DNA of 64,000 nt from assembly GCA_000310025.1 (NCBI GenBank), contig FN649755.1, forward strand, positions 2,680,530-2,744,529, in the 5' to 3' direction. Origin of the DNA: Ectocarpus siliculosus. Taxonomy: Eukaryota > Sar > Phaeophyceae > Ectocarpales > Ectocarpaceae. The position numbers and the translations under genes were made by a program. Shown here in pieces: positions 1 through 11,857 of this stretch. The notes beneath the pieces were generated by a model. That model ran no database searches, was not told the DNA's origin, and was given only the letters and a program-made list of their open reading frames with translations. Within the stretch, counting starts at the first letter, position 1; every line of letters starts with the position of its first letter.

Positions 1-59
1 ATCGGTCATTCTGAACAAGGAGACACGGGCGAAACGTCGGGGGCAGCCGTAATGCCTCC

Positions 60-1060
60 GCCATTCGGGGGTAGCAGAGAACCTTGTTGTTAAGTTAACT
101 CGAGGATTTCACCATCCTATCATTGGTGCGGCCTGGTCTCCCGCCCTTCGGTAGCTATCGTTAGGGGGTCACACCAACCAACCTACTTGCCGGTGTGACG
201 TGGCCGGCGTCTCTGCATCAGCTTTCGCTCGGGTGTTGATTCAATAAGGCTATCGCCGGTGTAGCGTGGGTGGCGTCCCTGCAACAGCTTTCATTCGGAC
301 ATGTTGCTTCAATCAGCCCATTTGTCGATGTGGTATGGCCGACCTCCTTGAATAAATTGTACCTCGGGCTCACCTTCAGCCCACCTATTACCAAAGTAAC
401 GTGGCGGTGTGTCGCTGTGTTGGCTTTCGTTCAGATTTTTCTTCCATGGGCCGGTTGTCGAAGCAGTGTGGTCGACCCCCCTGCTGAAATTGGACCTCGG
501 GCTCACCGTTACCAACCTTTTGCCGGTGTGAAGTGGCCGGCGTCTCTGCAACAGCTTTCGCTGGGAGTTTCAACAAGCCTATCGCCGGTCTAGTGTGGCC
601 GGCGTCTCTGCAACAGCTTTTGTTTGGATAGCGCTTCACTGTGCCCATTGTCAACGTAGTGTGGCCGACCTCCGCGCTGAAATTGGACCTGGGGCTCGCC
701 TTCAACCAACCTATTGCCGCAGTGACATGGCCATCGTTTCTGTAACAGCTCACGTTTGGGAAGGGATTCAATCAGCACGTTGTCGGAGTAGTAGTCTATG
801 GCCGACTTCCCTGCGATACCCGGAGTTTGGTGAACGCATCAACCGACCCATACTCAGCGTTCGTGAATGGCCGTCACACCTTCAGCATATTCAGTTTGGG
901 ACTGCTTTCGACTATCCATTGTCGGGAGTCCATTGGCCAGCTTCGAGCTTTTGCGTGGAGCATGGGAAAACTGCGTGGTAAGAATCACCGGGACAAGCGT
1001 CTTGATTATTAGCATGATACCCTCTCCCGAGTATGTAGGGGATTCACCGCAGGGCTGAGG
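60..1060 (+). pseudogene. FNIP/LRR-like repeat gene, decayed copy A
   Basis: Several frames each encode pieces of a 22-residue repeat with the pattern FNQPIxGVxWPASLxxLxxG (for example around 300-560, 640-760 and 850-960). The same repeat is intact in the gene at 20996-22225. Here the pieces lie in different frames, the N-terminal third is missing or unrecognisable, and frame changes occur near 590 and 860. FNIP-type repeats are known from Dictyostelium and some giant viruses and are thought to form leucine-rich-repeat-like solenoids; no biochemical function is established. I call this a pseudogene because no single frame spans more than about 130 codons. The 3' end (D-Y-P-L-S-G-V near 905-930) aligns with the other copies and fixes the orientation. 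Confidence 0.75.
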
Positions 1061-4000
1061 AGTCGTCATTGGCGTTCTGCGATGACGAAGGCAATGTTTC
1101 GTGCGCCTTAGCCACAGAGATTATGATCCTGTCACAGGACTGGAGATTCGTTGTTTGTGTGTGTTGTGTGTTCATTGGTACGGTAGATCAGTAGGATGTG
1201 AATTTTCGGCTCGGCCCTGAATCCTACCTCACTATTGGTTGCTTCGATGATGTGTCAAAGGGGACTGGCCACCCTGTGCCAACTGGATGGATTAGGATCT
1301 CCTAGCCTTCGAGAACATTGGCATCGGTAGTTGTCGCTCGAAGATTCATCTTGGTTTGTTTACCGCTTGTATTAGTTGCGCTTGTTTACCTTTGTCGTCG
1401 GACACGGACAGTACGCGGTACTTTTCGTTGTTCTGTCGTCCGGGTGATATACTCGATTATTGTTGTTGTTTTGGACGTTTATGCCCGCAACGATGGGCTG
1501 CCGAAGCGTGCATTGTGTGCAATCTTTGAAGAGTGGTGTCGATCACCGCACTCATGGGACGCATTGTTAGGATTTCGTGTTGGTGATAAGAGATGGCCTA
1601 GGTCAGCAATCGTGTACCTATGCAAGTGCTGGCCAAGAGACGCGGTTGTACACCACGCTGTAGTGGACATTTGCGACGAGTGTTTCGTTGTTGGATAGGA
1701 ATATGAACAAATAAACTGACTGTTCGGACTACAAAGGGGTTCCTCGCATTGTCAGTGCAGGTTTTCTATCCCCCACAACCCCAAACAAACATTGAAGACA
1801 ATTTGGCTCATGTCAACTGGTGGACGATTGTCTAACCACGGTTGAGCTTGACACAACCTTCTCGGTTGCTCTAGTTCTCGAATATATCGCCGTCCAACCA
1901 AACACGAGCTACAATTTAAACGCGGTGATAGGGGCTGTTGCATGGATTAGTATCGACATTCAACCTGCCTGGGTTTAGCATCTATCATCACCCTGTAGAG
2001 TCATTATCGCGTCTTGATGGAGGGGTTCCGGAAGGTCTTCAAACTAAACCACAGGATGTAGTCTAAGACCCGATTGCATACGTCAGCACACAATGTTACG
2101 TCCAGAGCTTGGGTGTGTAGAGTACATGGAGCGGTTTGAGTTGGAGCCCACTACAATCGGACCGTCATTCGATCGGTTTCCGGCAATATTTCCTGTATAT
2201 CCAAACTTCGACGGACCGTCTCCTCATGTTCAGGGTTCAATGCCGGCCCCGTTCGCCAGAAACATGTATTTCAGCCATAAGACTCGAACGATGGCACCAC
2301 CGCTGTTTTTACATACACAAGAACACCTCTCTTACCTCTCTGTCATGCTCGGCTCTATTACGACATAGACTACACTTATTGCGGCTTTCCAGTCGCTCAA
2401 CACTCACGGGGCTGGTGCCAGCAAACGTTGTCGATCCACCACTACTCCAGACGACGACTCTCTTCCGAAATTGTACAACGCCGTGGCAGACACGCTCCCA
2501 GCCTGTACTATGCAGCGCACCCCCTTACTCCTCCAAACAAATGACAGGTGCACTGCCTTCACACAACGAAAGGCCCATACATAACACACAGGCGCGAAAC
2601 CGCAAACACCGGAATCGAGGCCCGAGATTAGCCACGGGGTTTCAGCTGCCCACAACTCCTTTCGTTTTCGAGAAGTGACGGGTGCCCAAGGGCTCACACC
2701 ATGTCCCGTGACATGACCAAGCGAATCATCAAACCAACACAGGCGACGTACGCGCTCAAATGTCAGAATAGTGGCGGCCCTCGCACCGCAAAAATACGGG
2801 GCGCGTCCAGCGTTCGGCAGCAATATCAGACAGAGCTACCGTAGCTCTGTAACGTCGCTGGCTAAGAACGGGTTTCATCGCCAAGCCAATCTCTAGAAGG
2901 CTGAGATAGCCTCGTTCTTGAACAGAATTCGGCACCAATCCACCCAACCAACAGTCTCGAGAAGGGAAATCTAGATAGAAACCGGTTAATAAACACACAC
3001 GTAACCAATGCTCTCTGGCAGGAAAAAATACTTCCCAAACCCAAAACCCCACTGTATCTATAACTGTTTTACAAAACAGGGCACGCGAAAACCCGCCTCC
3101 TTCAACAGTGGATGAGTTCGAAGAGAACAGTAGGAAAATGCGGAAGGCTGCACCTCCGACAGTTGCTTCCTGTGCCATGTCTTCTTTGCCATCCACTCCC
3201 TTCGTTAGAGAAGCAGCATGTACCCCATATATTTCGGTACTATCATCGTGCCCTATCTTCTACGCGTGCATGCGTCCCCCAAATCGCTCTCTTCCGTTGC
3301 CTCCGATTCAGCCATGTCGTGTGATCCAATCGACCAATATCTGCCATGCGAATTTCCCAGTCCTTTCCCACCCCCTCCATTCCCGTTCCATCCCGCCGTT
3401 CAGCCCGTTCCATCCCCTTCACTCCCGTTCCACCAATCCGTTCCGTCCCGTCTCATTCCGTCCCATAATGTTTACGCACGACAACTGTCGCACCCAGCCT
3501 AGCCTAAAACAGTACGGCCTGAAGCACGGACCTATACATCTGATTCTTTCTCATGCCATCAACCAGAATCACCCCAAATGCCATCGGGCATAAAACAAGC
3601 ATGCGGGCCACCCCACCATCAGATGGGGGGACTATCGTCTCGGCGCCGTATCCCACCCAAAACAAGCTCCCTTGGAATCCATGGTGAAGTTGTCGGACGA
3701 GGTCAAGATGAACCCTTGATCGCGCAACCGTAGTCTGCCCCCTATTCCACATCAACTATCGAAACACAAGCCATCGTTACCTGCTTTGCGCCAATCGTCG
3801 GGCAGATTATCTCCTGGCGTGTGGTACTCGCTTGACCTCCTTTAACCATGGCTTGCCCTCAGCAGTACGAGGTTTTGCCATCGATCAATACCCCATCTAC
3901 CAATCTCGTCCCACACCGTCCCATCCCAATCCGTCTCATCATGATTGCATACGACAGCTGTCCTGCCCAGTCTGGCGTATGACAGTGCGAACCTTTTCAT

Positions 4001-4590
4001 CTGATCCTATCCCATCCCATCAACCAGAAATGCCTCAGCAATCCGTCCCAATCCGATTGGGTATACAAAGCAGGTGTGGGCCTCCCCTACCTTTAGAGAG
4101 AGAGTCTACTTACTCACGACGGTTTCTCATGTCACCTAAACGGGGTCCTCAAACGCTATCCGCTTGTGGTGGGCAAGATGTACTCTCAAAGCCAACGTCG
4201 TCTTGCGACGGGCACAACCGACGCTGCAGCTAACCTCATCGTGGAACCCTTTCCGACAAAAACAAATAGCTCACCACGGGGTGGTGGTGAGTTGTCGGGC
4301 GAGGGGGGAATGGACACTGTATGGTTGCCGGTGGTGTTAACATCTTGACACACAATATCGCGCCGTAGTCCGCCGTAGCCTGTCCCATATATAACCCCAA
4401 TTATCGCCACACAGTGGTCATTTTGTCCCTTGGCCTATCGTAGGGCAGATTCTTTCGTGGCGTCTCATAGGTCACTCGACCTCCTGGAAGCATGACATCG
4501 CCATAAGGGCGCCATCGTTACTAGTCACGGACACTATTGGGACCCACGCGGTAGCTACATAGTCCCCCTATCCCAGCCACCTGGCAATAG
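1061..4590 (+). repeat. Non-coding downstream part of duplicated unit, copy A
   Basis: This stretch aligns by eye, in order, with 22226-26780 and 36746-41910, the DNA that follows the other FNIP-repeat genes. Landmarks are the segment near 1600 reading tggcctaggtcagcaatcg, the block near 2080-2480, and pyrimidine-rich TCCCATCCCG-type tracts at about 3340-3470. Two blocks near 3650 and 4270 share the gagttgtcgg/ggcgagg motif and are decayed units of the tandem repeat described at 24940 and 39399. I see no convincing gene. The reading frames here lack ATG starts or are low-complexity Ser/Pro/His translations of the pyrimidine tract. Confidence 0.6.
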
Positions 4591-4599
4591 AGGGTCTGG

Positions 4600-6124
4600 C
4601 AAGTAACAAACATCGTTGTTTGTAAGTCGTCGTCTAGAGTAGGAGTGGATTGACGAAGTGCTCTTGGCACCAAATTCATGAGTCTTGGGCGACTGGAACG
4701 TCGCAACAAGCACAGTCTATGTCAGTATAGCGCCAAGCGGAGCAGGCAAAGCTGGTGTCGTTTTTGCTACGTGTGTGTTCGTGTGTCATCTTTCCATTTT
4801 TTGTGGAAGTCAGCGTTGTCGCTTCCGAGAACGTCGGGCACACTCCAAACGCACCTCCAACAGGGTTCACACGCTGTCTTAAGGATCGGACCACATGCAT
4901 GCAGGATGAATGAGGTAGTGGTTGCGCCATCGCTGGAGTCTTCGTGATATAATATATGCTCTTTTTCGGCGATGCCGCCGTTGAGCGCTGAACAGAAGGG
5001 GACCGTCATAGTTTGGATGTGTATCAAGAAATATTGCCGAATCCGATCGGATGACCATCCGAATTTCATGGCCCGCAATGAGGGCGTTCTTTATACACAC
5101 CTACGTTCTGGACATAGAATTGCGTGCGAACGCATTCGATCTGGTCCTACCTCTCATGGCAGCCTCCCATGGCAACCTCTCATGGTGTAAGGGGAACACC
5201 GTTCGGAACTCCTCCGTCAACGAACGATGATAGCTTGTAGTTAGTAAACTTGCAAACGTTGTCGCCGCGTTCAAACTGGAGCTCGTGTTCTAAACCTAAA
5301 GCAACCGAGAAGGTTGTTTGGAGCTCAACCGTGGATGAGCAACCGCTGGATACCAATGAAAAGCATCAACTCGTATGAATTCCTACTCAAGAACTCACAA
5401 CTCGTCGTCATGACCATCCACTGGCAGCTTCGCGTACTTCCCGCCCCGTCTCGCATAAGGCCGGGACTTGCATAGGTACACGATTCCTGGCCTAGGCCAT
5501 CTTATCACCAACACAAAATTTGCATCACTGGGCTCGCGCTGAAATCAAACCAATAGACTAGTCAGCGCTGACTAGTCTAATGTTTTGATTTCGGCTTCTA
5601 TAGATGGAAGATGAACCCACTCTTCAAGGACTCTGCACAACATGAACGCTTCGGCTGCCCATCTATCTTTGCCATAAGCGTATTATTACGTCCAGACAAC
5701 AACATTGTGGATACCACCATCCGAACCACAGAACAGCGAAGAGGGACCGGGTGGTTGGTGCCCGACGACAGGGATGAAACCAAGCGCAAACGAAACAACA
5801 AGCAGCACATGCTCCGGCATAAACAAGAGGAAACCTCGAGCGACACCTTTCAATACCAACGTTCCCTACCTGTAGCAGACGCCTCTTCCATTCAGCAAGA
5901 AACCGTCACTATATGAGACAACGCCCAACGGGAGGGCTCTGAAGACTAAGAGATCCAATCCATAGAACTGGTGCAGCGCCTATTATTCTTGCCACATCCA
6001 CGAAGTAACCACCTAATGTTTGGGTAGGTAGCTTGAGGGCTGCTCGGGAATACGTATTAAAACGGTACATTACACAAACGACAACATACGCTCCCACCCG
6101 GGGTTCTGTGTACAAATCAGCATC
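4600..6124 (-). repeat. Inverted copy D of the downstream part of the duplicated unit
   Basis: Read on the minus strand, this stretch repeats the sequence that follows the other FNIP genes. For example, 5470-5510 is the reverse complement of about 1590-1625, and 4620-4680 matches 2400-2470. Copies A and D therefore face each other, with the junction near 4590-4610. No gene is supported. The minus-strand frame at 5598-5846 resembles one at 1318-1698, but both are conserved only as repeat sequence and the latter has no ATG. Confidence 0.6.
5541..5592. repeat. 52-bp near-perfect palindrome
   Basis: The central 22 bp (5556-5577, GACTAGTCAGC/GCTGACTAGTC) are a perfect palindrome. The symmetry extends outward through 5541-5555 and 5578-5592 with only two mismatched pairs (outer arms AAATCAAA and TTTTGATTT). 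It lies inside repeat copy D and is absent at the corresponding place in copy A. It could form a cruciform, or be a minimal foldback element. Confidence 0.8.
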
Positions 6125-6528
6125 CCTGTGAGCAAGGCGTGCCTTACCCTAGAACGCTGATGACCACGCTTCGCGCGAACGAGGGAATCTGGCCAAAGGC
6201 CTCCCGACAACGGATAGTCGAAAGTACTCTCAAACTGTAGCAGCTGAAGACTCGACGGCCATAGTTCTAACGTTGATATGTACCAACGACGTTGGGCCCA
6301 ATGATGCCCGTGGCTTAAGGCAACGGTGAAGGAGAGGGGAGCTGGCCAAACGACTTCCGACGATGGATAGCCCGAAGTTCTCCGAAACTCTAACAGCTGA
6401 AGACGCGGCGGCCATAGTTCTAACGTTGATATGCACCAACGACGTTCGCCCCCACTATGCCCGTATCGTATTGCAACGGTGAAGGAGAGGCATCGGCTGC
6501 AGTTCCCTGACAATGGAGCAGTTGGCAT
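6125..6528 (-). pseudogene. FNIP-repeat gene remnant, inverted copy D
   Basis: The minus-strand frame from the ATG at 6528 starts MPTAPLSGNCSRC, matching the first residues of the intact gene at 20996 (MQTAPSSGNRSRC). It runs through the shared RRWxxSTLEL block, then repeats that block once (RRWYISTLEL near 6290) and joins directly to the C-terminal D-Y-P-L-S-G-G-L-W-P motif near 6190-6215. The whole array of 22-residue repeats between these parts is missing. The result is an N-terminus plus C-terminus fusion containing one internal duplication, most likely a deleted pseudogene. Confidence 0.7.
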
Positions 6529-8150
6529 GTTTCGTGTAGAGGCGTTTCGTTACGATCATTACAGAAATATTTTCGTCGCAGGGTGTGTAGGATGTTGTTA
6601 CAGCACCTTAACGAGTATTTTCGGCATTGCCTGTCTCACGTGTTGCATTGTTTCAGCGGGTAACGTTGAAACGTGGGGAGAGCGCACGATCGATCACAGA
6701 GGAATAGACTTATCGCTGCAGAAAGAGCACCGTCCACAAATGAATAAACCCAGCAGGAACTCGAAAACGAAGCGTCCTCCTGCCCGCTAGAATGCGGCAC
6801 AAAACCCAACGAACGGCAGTGCATCGGGCAATGGAGGTCAAACAATGGCCACAGGCGTCTATTCTTGCACCCCTCCTAGGCTGAGGTGTGCTTGCTGTCG
6901 GGGTTGCACCGACCATGCACAAGCCATTCCCCGAACGCGTTGTATTCAACAAATGGTGTGTAGGGGCTTCGCGCTCAAAGACGCTGGGCATTTATGCATG
7001 CCCCCTCCCAACAAAGAGAGGTAACACGGCGTCAACTCCCCCCACCTCATTTTTCAATTTTTCTGCGTTATCCATGGATCAAGAGCACATGTGGTGAACG
7101 AATATATGAAGAAACACCTCTGTCGTACTGTAGTAGTATATACCATAGTTTTGTTCGCCATGAAAATAGAGAATAATTCACTTGCACCTGAGATAATCAG
7201 TCTCTATTCTTAACGTAGGCACAGAGAGAACGAGACAGAAGAAAGGCACGCGTCAATCTCCCCAAGCACATTCACTTCGTCTGGTGTGGGATTCCTTTTC
7301 GGGTGGGGTGAAATGGCAATGTGGAGTCCATCAATGGGAGGCGTAAGCTGCTGACACTTGGGGAAGGATCATAAGTTTTCCGATTCAAAGCTAAGATATG
7401 CTTGAGAGGAAAAAAATTTTGCGTCATCGAGATCGCCTAGTCGGGCAAGGGTATGAAGAACCGGATGAATGATACTTTCAAGCGACAAACAACATCGTCC
7501 AATGAGGATGGATATTGCTTTTATTTTATGTCGGTGAAGGTAGGTGTTGGAATGAACGGAGCAACATTTGTTCTGAAGAGGTAACGTAAACTTGCTGAAA
7601 AACGCCCACATCAGCTCATGTTGAGGAAAGGACTGGTGGTTGAGGTGATGTTCTTCTCCGGCCAAGGGGTAGAAATACCATGGCGGGTGTGTAACATCAG
7701 TTGAATGTGGACTCCAGCCCATACATTACGTCCGGCAATTCTATTTCTACTCCCGGTCGCGCCCGACTATGTAGTTTCTTTGTGGTGGTCCAGGAGATCT
7801 CCAAAAAACACTACTACCGATCACCTCGCTCGGTGGTCCAGTCGGTAGAACCTTTTCGTGGCAGTGAAGTCGGGACATCGACTATCTATCCTAGCCACAT
7901 GAGATAGTCGCACTTATTTCGTGTTAAGGAAGGCTCTTGTTGGCGTATACACTTGGGGGACGAGGAACTCCTTGACCCTTCTGACGTCAGTATCGAACTC
8001 GTTTCCGTGATCCATGAAGAGTTCTTCTCAAACTAGGAGAGGATCGTCATAGTGAAATAGAAAAACTCGGAGCGACGGCGATGAATGGTGTGGGATGCGG
8101 AAAAGCTCCCCGCGTTGTCCAACGGTACGGTTTTCACCACTCAAAACAAG
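6529..8150 (-). repeat. Upstream flank of FNIP gene, inverted relative to 19.3-20.99 kb
   Basis: The reverse complement of this region aligns with 19300-20990. Examples are 8040-8100 (gcggaaaag...cccgcgttgtcc) against 19350-19400, 7700-7790 (cggtcgcgcccgac) against 19690-19740, 7300-7370 against 20110-20190, and 6640-6840 against 20700-20880. The two copies sit about 11 kb apart in opposite orientation, each upstream of an FNIP gene. I see no gene in it. Confidence 0.6.
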
Positions 8151-8189
8151 GCAAGGTACTGACGCGTAAGCATATGCCAGCACATTATT

Positions 8190-9335
8190 AGTGCTCGTGG
8201 CAAGTCCCGAAGCTCGAGGTTTTTCGTCGTGTGCACCTGTATGTGTAGCTCAACACTCATTTTCTTCTCCCGAACCATCTACTACTCTACGGCCCAGATT
8301 TCGGCTCCAATGAACCCTACCCAAACGATCCGCCACCCCTCGCCAACAAGCCCGTTTACGTTCTTTTTCTCTGATCCCGTTACAACCGTTCTGCTATCCA
8401 AGACATCAATGGTCAGTCGGCCGTGCTTCGGTTCTACAGTGCTCCAACCTATGTAAGTATTTGAAACTCCGTGTTCGTCCCATTGGCCAGCTCACCACGC
8501 ACGTTGTAAAATACTTCTAGTCTATGTTGTGTATTTTTAATGGAAGTTCTTCTGTGCGGAAGAGGTGAATTTCCCAAGGTGCTTCGAAGTAGACTATAGA
8601 CTTGTTTCGCCAAGGCATCCTTCTTGCGGGCACACCCACAAGTACATCAACGCGATGGATGTGTACTTGGTTCGAAAAAAGCCACATCGCAAGCAGGCAC
8701 TATCGTTTTCGAGTGTGCTCGCTGACGTGCATTCGAGAAGCCATCACCCGGAGCCTTCAAGAGCGGCTCATCATGATACAATACCTCCATGTATGCGTTG
8801 CGTGTTCGTGATAGTTGCTGCTGTGTGTGTCGACAGATTAACGTAGCACAATATGATTGGACAGTTTGAATTGAGGGACTGTCGACGTTGCAGATCGCTG
8901 AGTAGCCACATATTATCAGAACAGCAAGGAACGTTCTGTAGGAATGTTCCTCGTGGATGGTGCATTGCCCCGAGTGTGTTCTTTGTGGATAGTGGATCAA
9001 CCAGAGGATTCATGGTACGTTGTGAAGGACGTTGGCCCACGTTGAGTCGTTGTGTCCCGATATTATTGTGTTCTGCTTTCGTGCGTTGGTCGAGCGACGG
9101 GTGGTGCTGCGGTGCTGCGGTGCTCGCCCCACCCTTGCTCACTCCACCTTTTGACCTGTTCTCCTGGTCCAAGGTCTCATCAATACAACACCTTTTCCCC
9201 AGAAGCCACTACTTTACCAACATTGCGGGCGTTGTATGTGCGTTTACAGAACGCTAACGGTTGATTTCCACAACCGACGATGCACCTCTCTGACAAACAG
9301 ACTTGTGTTGTGCGCTCCTCCATGTGCACGAGGTC
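8190..9335. repeat. Left arm of large inverted repeat
   Basis: Segments at 8190-8500, 8560-8830 and 9240-9335 match, in order, the reverse complement of 11340-11000, 10760-10510 and 10510-10410. Shared landmarks include ggcaagtcccgaagctcgag (8200), the cccagatttcggctccaatga block (8295) and ccggagccttcaagagcgg (8748). About 400 bp at 8835-9236 have no partner in the right arm and look like an insertion. No coding function is recognised; the frames differ between the arms. Confidence 0.7.
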
Positions 9336-10384
9336 GACCAAGAATGACGGAGAGGAGGGGGGCCGGCGCTCTCTGCTATATGTCTCGTCAATCATGGTAT
9401 AACAAGAAGAGCTCTAGGCCTTCTCTCGAACCCTAAAAAACATGATCTACCACACGATGATCTCACCGTTGCTGTTGCCCATCATTTACAAGCAGAGAAG
9501 GAGCCGTGGTGTGGTGGTGTGTTGGATGATGATCCTTCCTTGAATGAGCACGGGGGGGATGACCTGTGTCGAGCAAGGGAATTGACCAGGAGAGGAGATA
9601 GTCTGGCGCGGCAGACAAGATATTCCTGGGACGAGATGGCCTGCTGGCTGTCGTGGGAGCAAGTTGAAGTTTGAGCGTTGATGTTCATACAAAAAAATCG
9701 AGCTGCCGCTGGCTTGATTGATGTCGGAAGGAACGAAAAAAAGCAAAAGCTAATCTGTCTCAGACTCTTTTCTATGATAGAGATGGCTTCGTGGTGTCAT
9801 ATTAAGAAAAAATAAAAATAAAAATAAAAAAGAAGAAATGATAGAGATGGTTTCGTTGTGTCATATTAAGAAAAAAAAAAAAAGTAATGTGCGCGAGACC
9901 GTGTGAACTTGTACGGTACAACAATGTACATGGTAAACGCCTTTTGCAGGAACGAGAGTTGCCACCCCCGGCCGGTGTATTGTATGCTGTGTGCTTCTCC
10001 TCTACTCTCATTCATTTCAGTAAAGCACACTGCCCGCACTGAGGCATTTCTGGTGGCGGGGCCTACAGGGGTGCTCATCTTGCAACGCACAAAATTTTTT
10101 CACCTTTTTTTTTCAGTACAAAAAAAAACACTCCGCAGAAAAAATTTCCGAGAGGATTCCAAAATTGGCAAACTGCGTCATGTTGACGTTAGCCCGAGCC
10201 GCTGGCGCCGTCAGGAAAATTACGCCCGATACCACCCGGGCACACTATTGGGGAGCGGTGGCAGCAGTGCGCTTGTGGATTCGTGTGCTGCAGCGGAAGC
10301 ACGGCAGTGGGTTGTGTGGGCAGGTCTTGCTCTCTCCAAGCACCAGAAAAGTGTTCTCCAGCAGCGGCGGGTGAGGTCGCTGCC
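9336..10384. other. Spacer between the inverted-repeat arms
   Basis: Mostly unique sequence. It holds an A-rich direct duplication at 9774-9884: two copies of a ~35-bp motif beginning atgatagagatgg and ending tcatattaag, each followed by A-rich sequence. A related motif occurs at 60800-60900. A-rich and T-rich runs also occur at 10090-10140. I see no supported gene here. Confidence 0.4.
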
Positions 10385-11340
10385 AAAAATTTCACCGCCT
10401 TGCCCCGAGCACGCCGGCTCGAAAAACCGAGCACATGGCGGACGTAACACAAGTCTTTTTGTCAGAGGTGCATCGTCGATTGGACGTAGCGTTCTTCTGT
10501 AAACGCACATCATACCACACAGACGCACCCACACGCATACATACATGGGGGCATTGTATGAGCCGCTCTTGAAGGCTCCGGGTCATCGCCTCTCGAGTGT
10601 TGGTCAGCGAGTACACTCGACAACGAAAATCAGTTCCTTCTGCGTGGTGGCTTTTATCCAACCAAGTAGTACACGTCCACAGTGTTGATGTACTTGTTGT
10701 GGGTGTGCCCGCAAGTAGGATGCGTTGGGGAAACAACCAGTGATAGTAGTCTCCATGGGCGCCATTCTTCGCAACTGATGAACATGGAGTTATTGTTGGG
10801 GAGGGGATGGTGATCAACCATCCCCGGGCAAGGTCCAAGTTTTTTTTTAGAGTGTTCGCAGTGGTCTACCCGACCGCCCCCAAGAGGTTTGGAGGAAAAA
10901 CTCGTTGCTACGGTTTCAACGAGGGGTGCTGTCTCCTCTGAGTTCGTAGTGTACATTGGAATATTCGCCACTTCCGCACACAATACAATAAAACACACAC
11001 AAACTATGTTACACCGTGGTGAGCTGGCCGATGGGACGAGCACGGAGTTACAAATATTTAGGTGCTGTAGAACCGACGCACGACCGACTGACTGACCATC
11101 ATGTCTTGGATAATGAGTACAGCGTCTGTGACTGGATCAGAGCAAAGAACGTAAACGGGCTTGATGGAGAGAGGGAGTGACCGTTCGGGTAGGGTCATTG
11201 GAGCCGAAATCTGGGCAGTATTCAGTTCTTCTGTAGGTGGTTGGGAAGAAGCAACTGATTGTTGAGCTACAGATGGAGGTGCACCAAAACCTCGAGCTTC
11301 GGGACTTGCCACCAGCACTGGTGTATGCTGGCACAACTCC
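10385..11340. repeat. Right arm of large inverted repeat
   Basis: Reverse-complement partner of 8190-9335, apart from the left-arm insertion at 8835-9236. The arms have diverged by many substitutions and small indels, so this is an old duplication. A minus-strand frame of 92 codons at 11058-11336 is the longest open stretch, but its partner in the left arm is in a different frame, so coding is not supported. Confidence 0.7.
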
Positions 11341-11357
11341 GCATCATATCATTACCT

Positions 11358-11663
11358 CGTGCTTCTCAACAAAAGTTAATGCCCGTGTCGATACAAGCAG
11401 GTCATCGGCTTACTTTGCGAAGCCAGTTTCCTAGGCATTTTCTTCCTCATAAATTCGGCGCAAATAAATTTTTGCTCAAGGGGAGATTCGAACCCCGGAC
11501 ATTAGCTTTTGTTGAGAAGCACACACGACGTAGTCAGCCGCTGACTTGCTTGTATTGACCTAGCAAGCACAGCGCTGATCACAGGGATGGCAACCCTGGG
11601 GGGACGTGTTCGTGGCTGCAAAGCCAGACCGGACACGGCCATTAACTTTTGTTGAGAAGCACG
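11358..11663. mobile_element. MITE-like element with 32-bp terminal inverted repeats
   Basis: The left end (11358-11389, starting CGTGCTTCTCAACAAAAG) and the reverse complement of the right end (11631-11663) agree at 31 of 32 positions. The internal 240 bp hold a third copy of the terminal motif (11500-11525, same orientation as the right end) and, on the minus strand, a tRNA B-box-like GGTTCGAATCT at 11483-11493. No transposase frame is present. A clear target duplication cannot be seen, partly because the copia element inserted at its right edge. Alternatively it could be a composite of a tRNA-derived SINE and flanking repeats. Confidence 0.55.
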
Positions 11664-11666
11664 ATT

Positions 11667-11857
11667 TGTTTGGGGTACTCAGCAGGATACTGATCTACGG
11701 GGCCTCCGGGGGTTACGTGGATGATATTTGTGTATGATGGACATGATACGTGCGGGGCCCCTCGTGCCTCCGCCGTGCATGCCACTCTCTAATCAACCAA
11801 GGTCTTGAGTCAACCTTCTTTCTCTTTCGGCCTCTGACGGGCTACCGCACCCAAACA
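11667..11857 (+). repeat. 5' LTR of copia element
   Basis: 191 bp, starting TGTTTGGG and ending CCCAAACA, 189/191 identical to the 3' LTR. The sequence directly after it (11858 on, caatatattgtaagg) does not match the common plant initiator-Met primer-binding site TGGTATCAGAGC, so the priming tRNA is unclear. Confidence 0.95.

Noticed and set aside
1318-1698. 126-codon hydrophobic frame as a membrane protein gene
   Set aside because: Starts with TTG, and the related segments at 5598 and 22423 are in altered frames; conserved only as repeat DNA.
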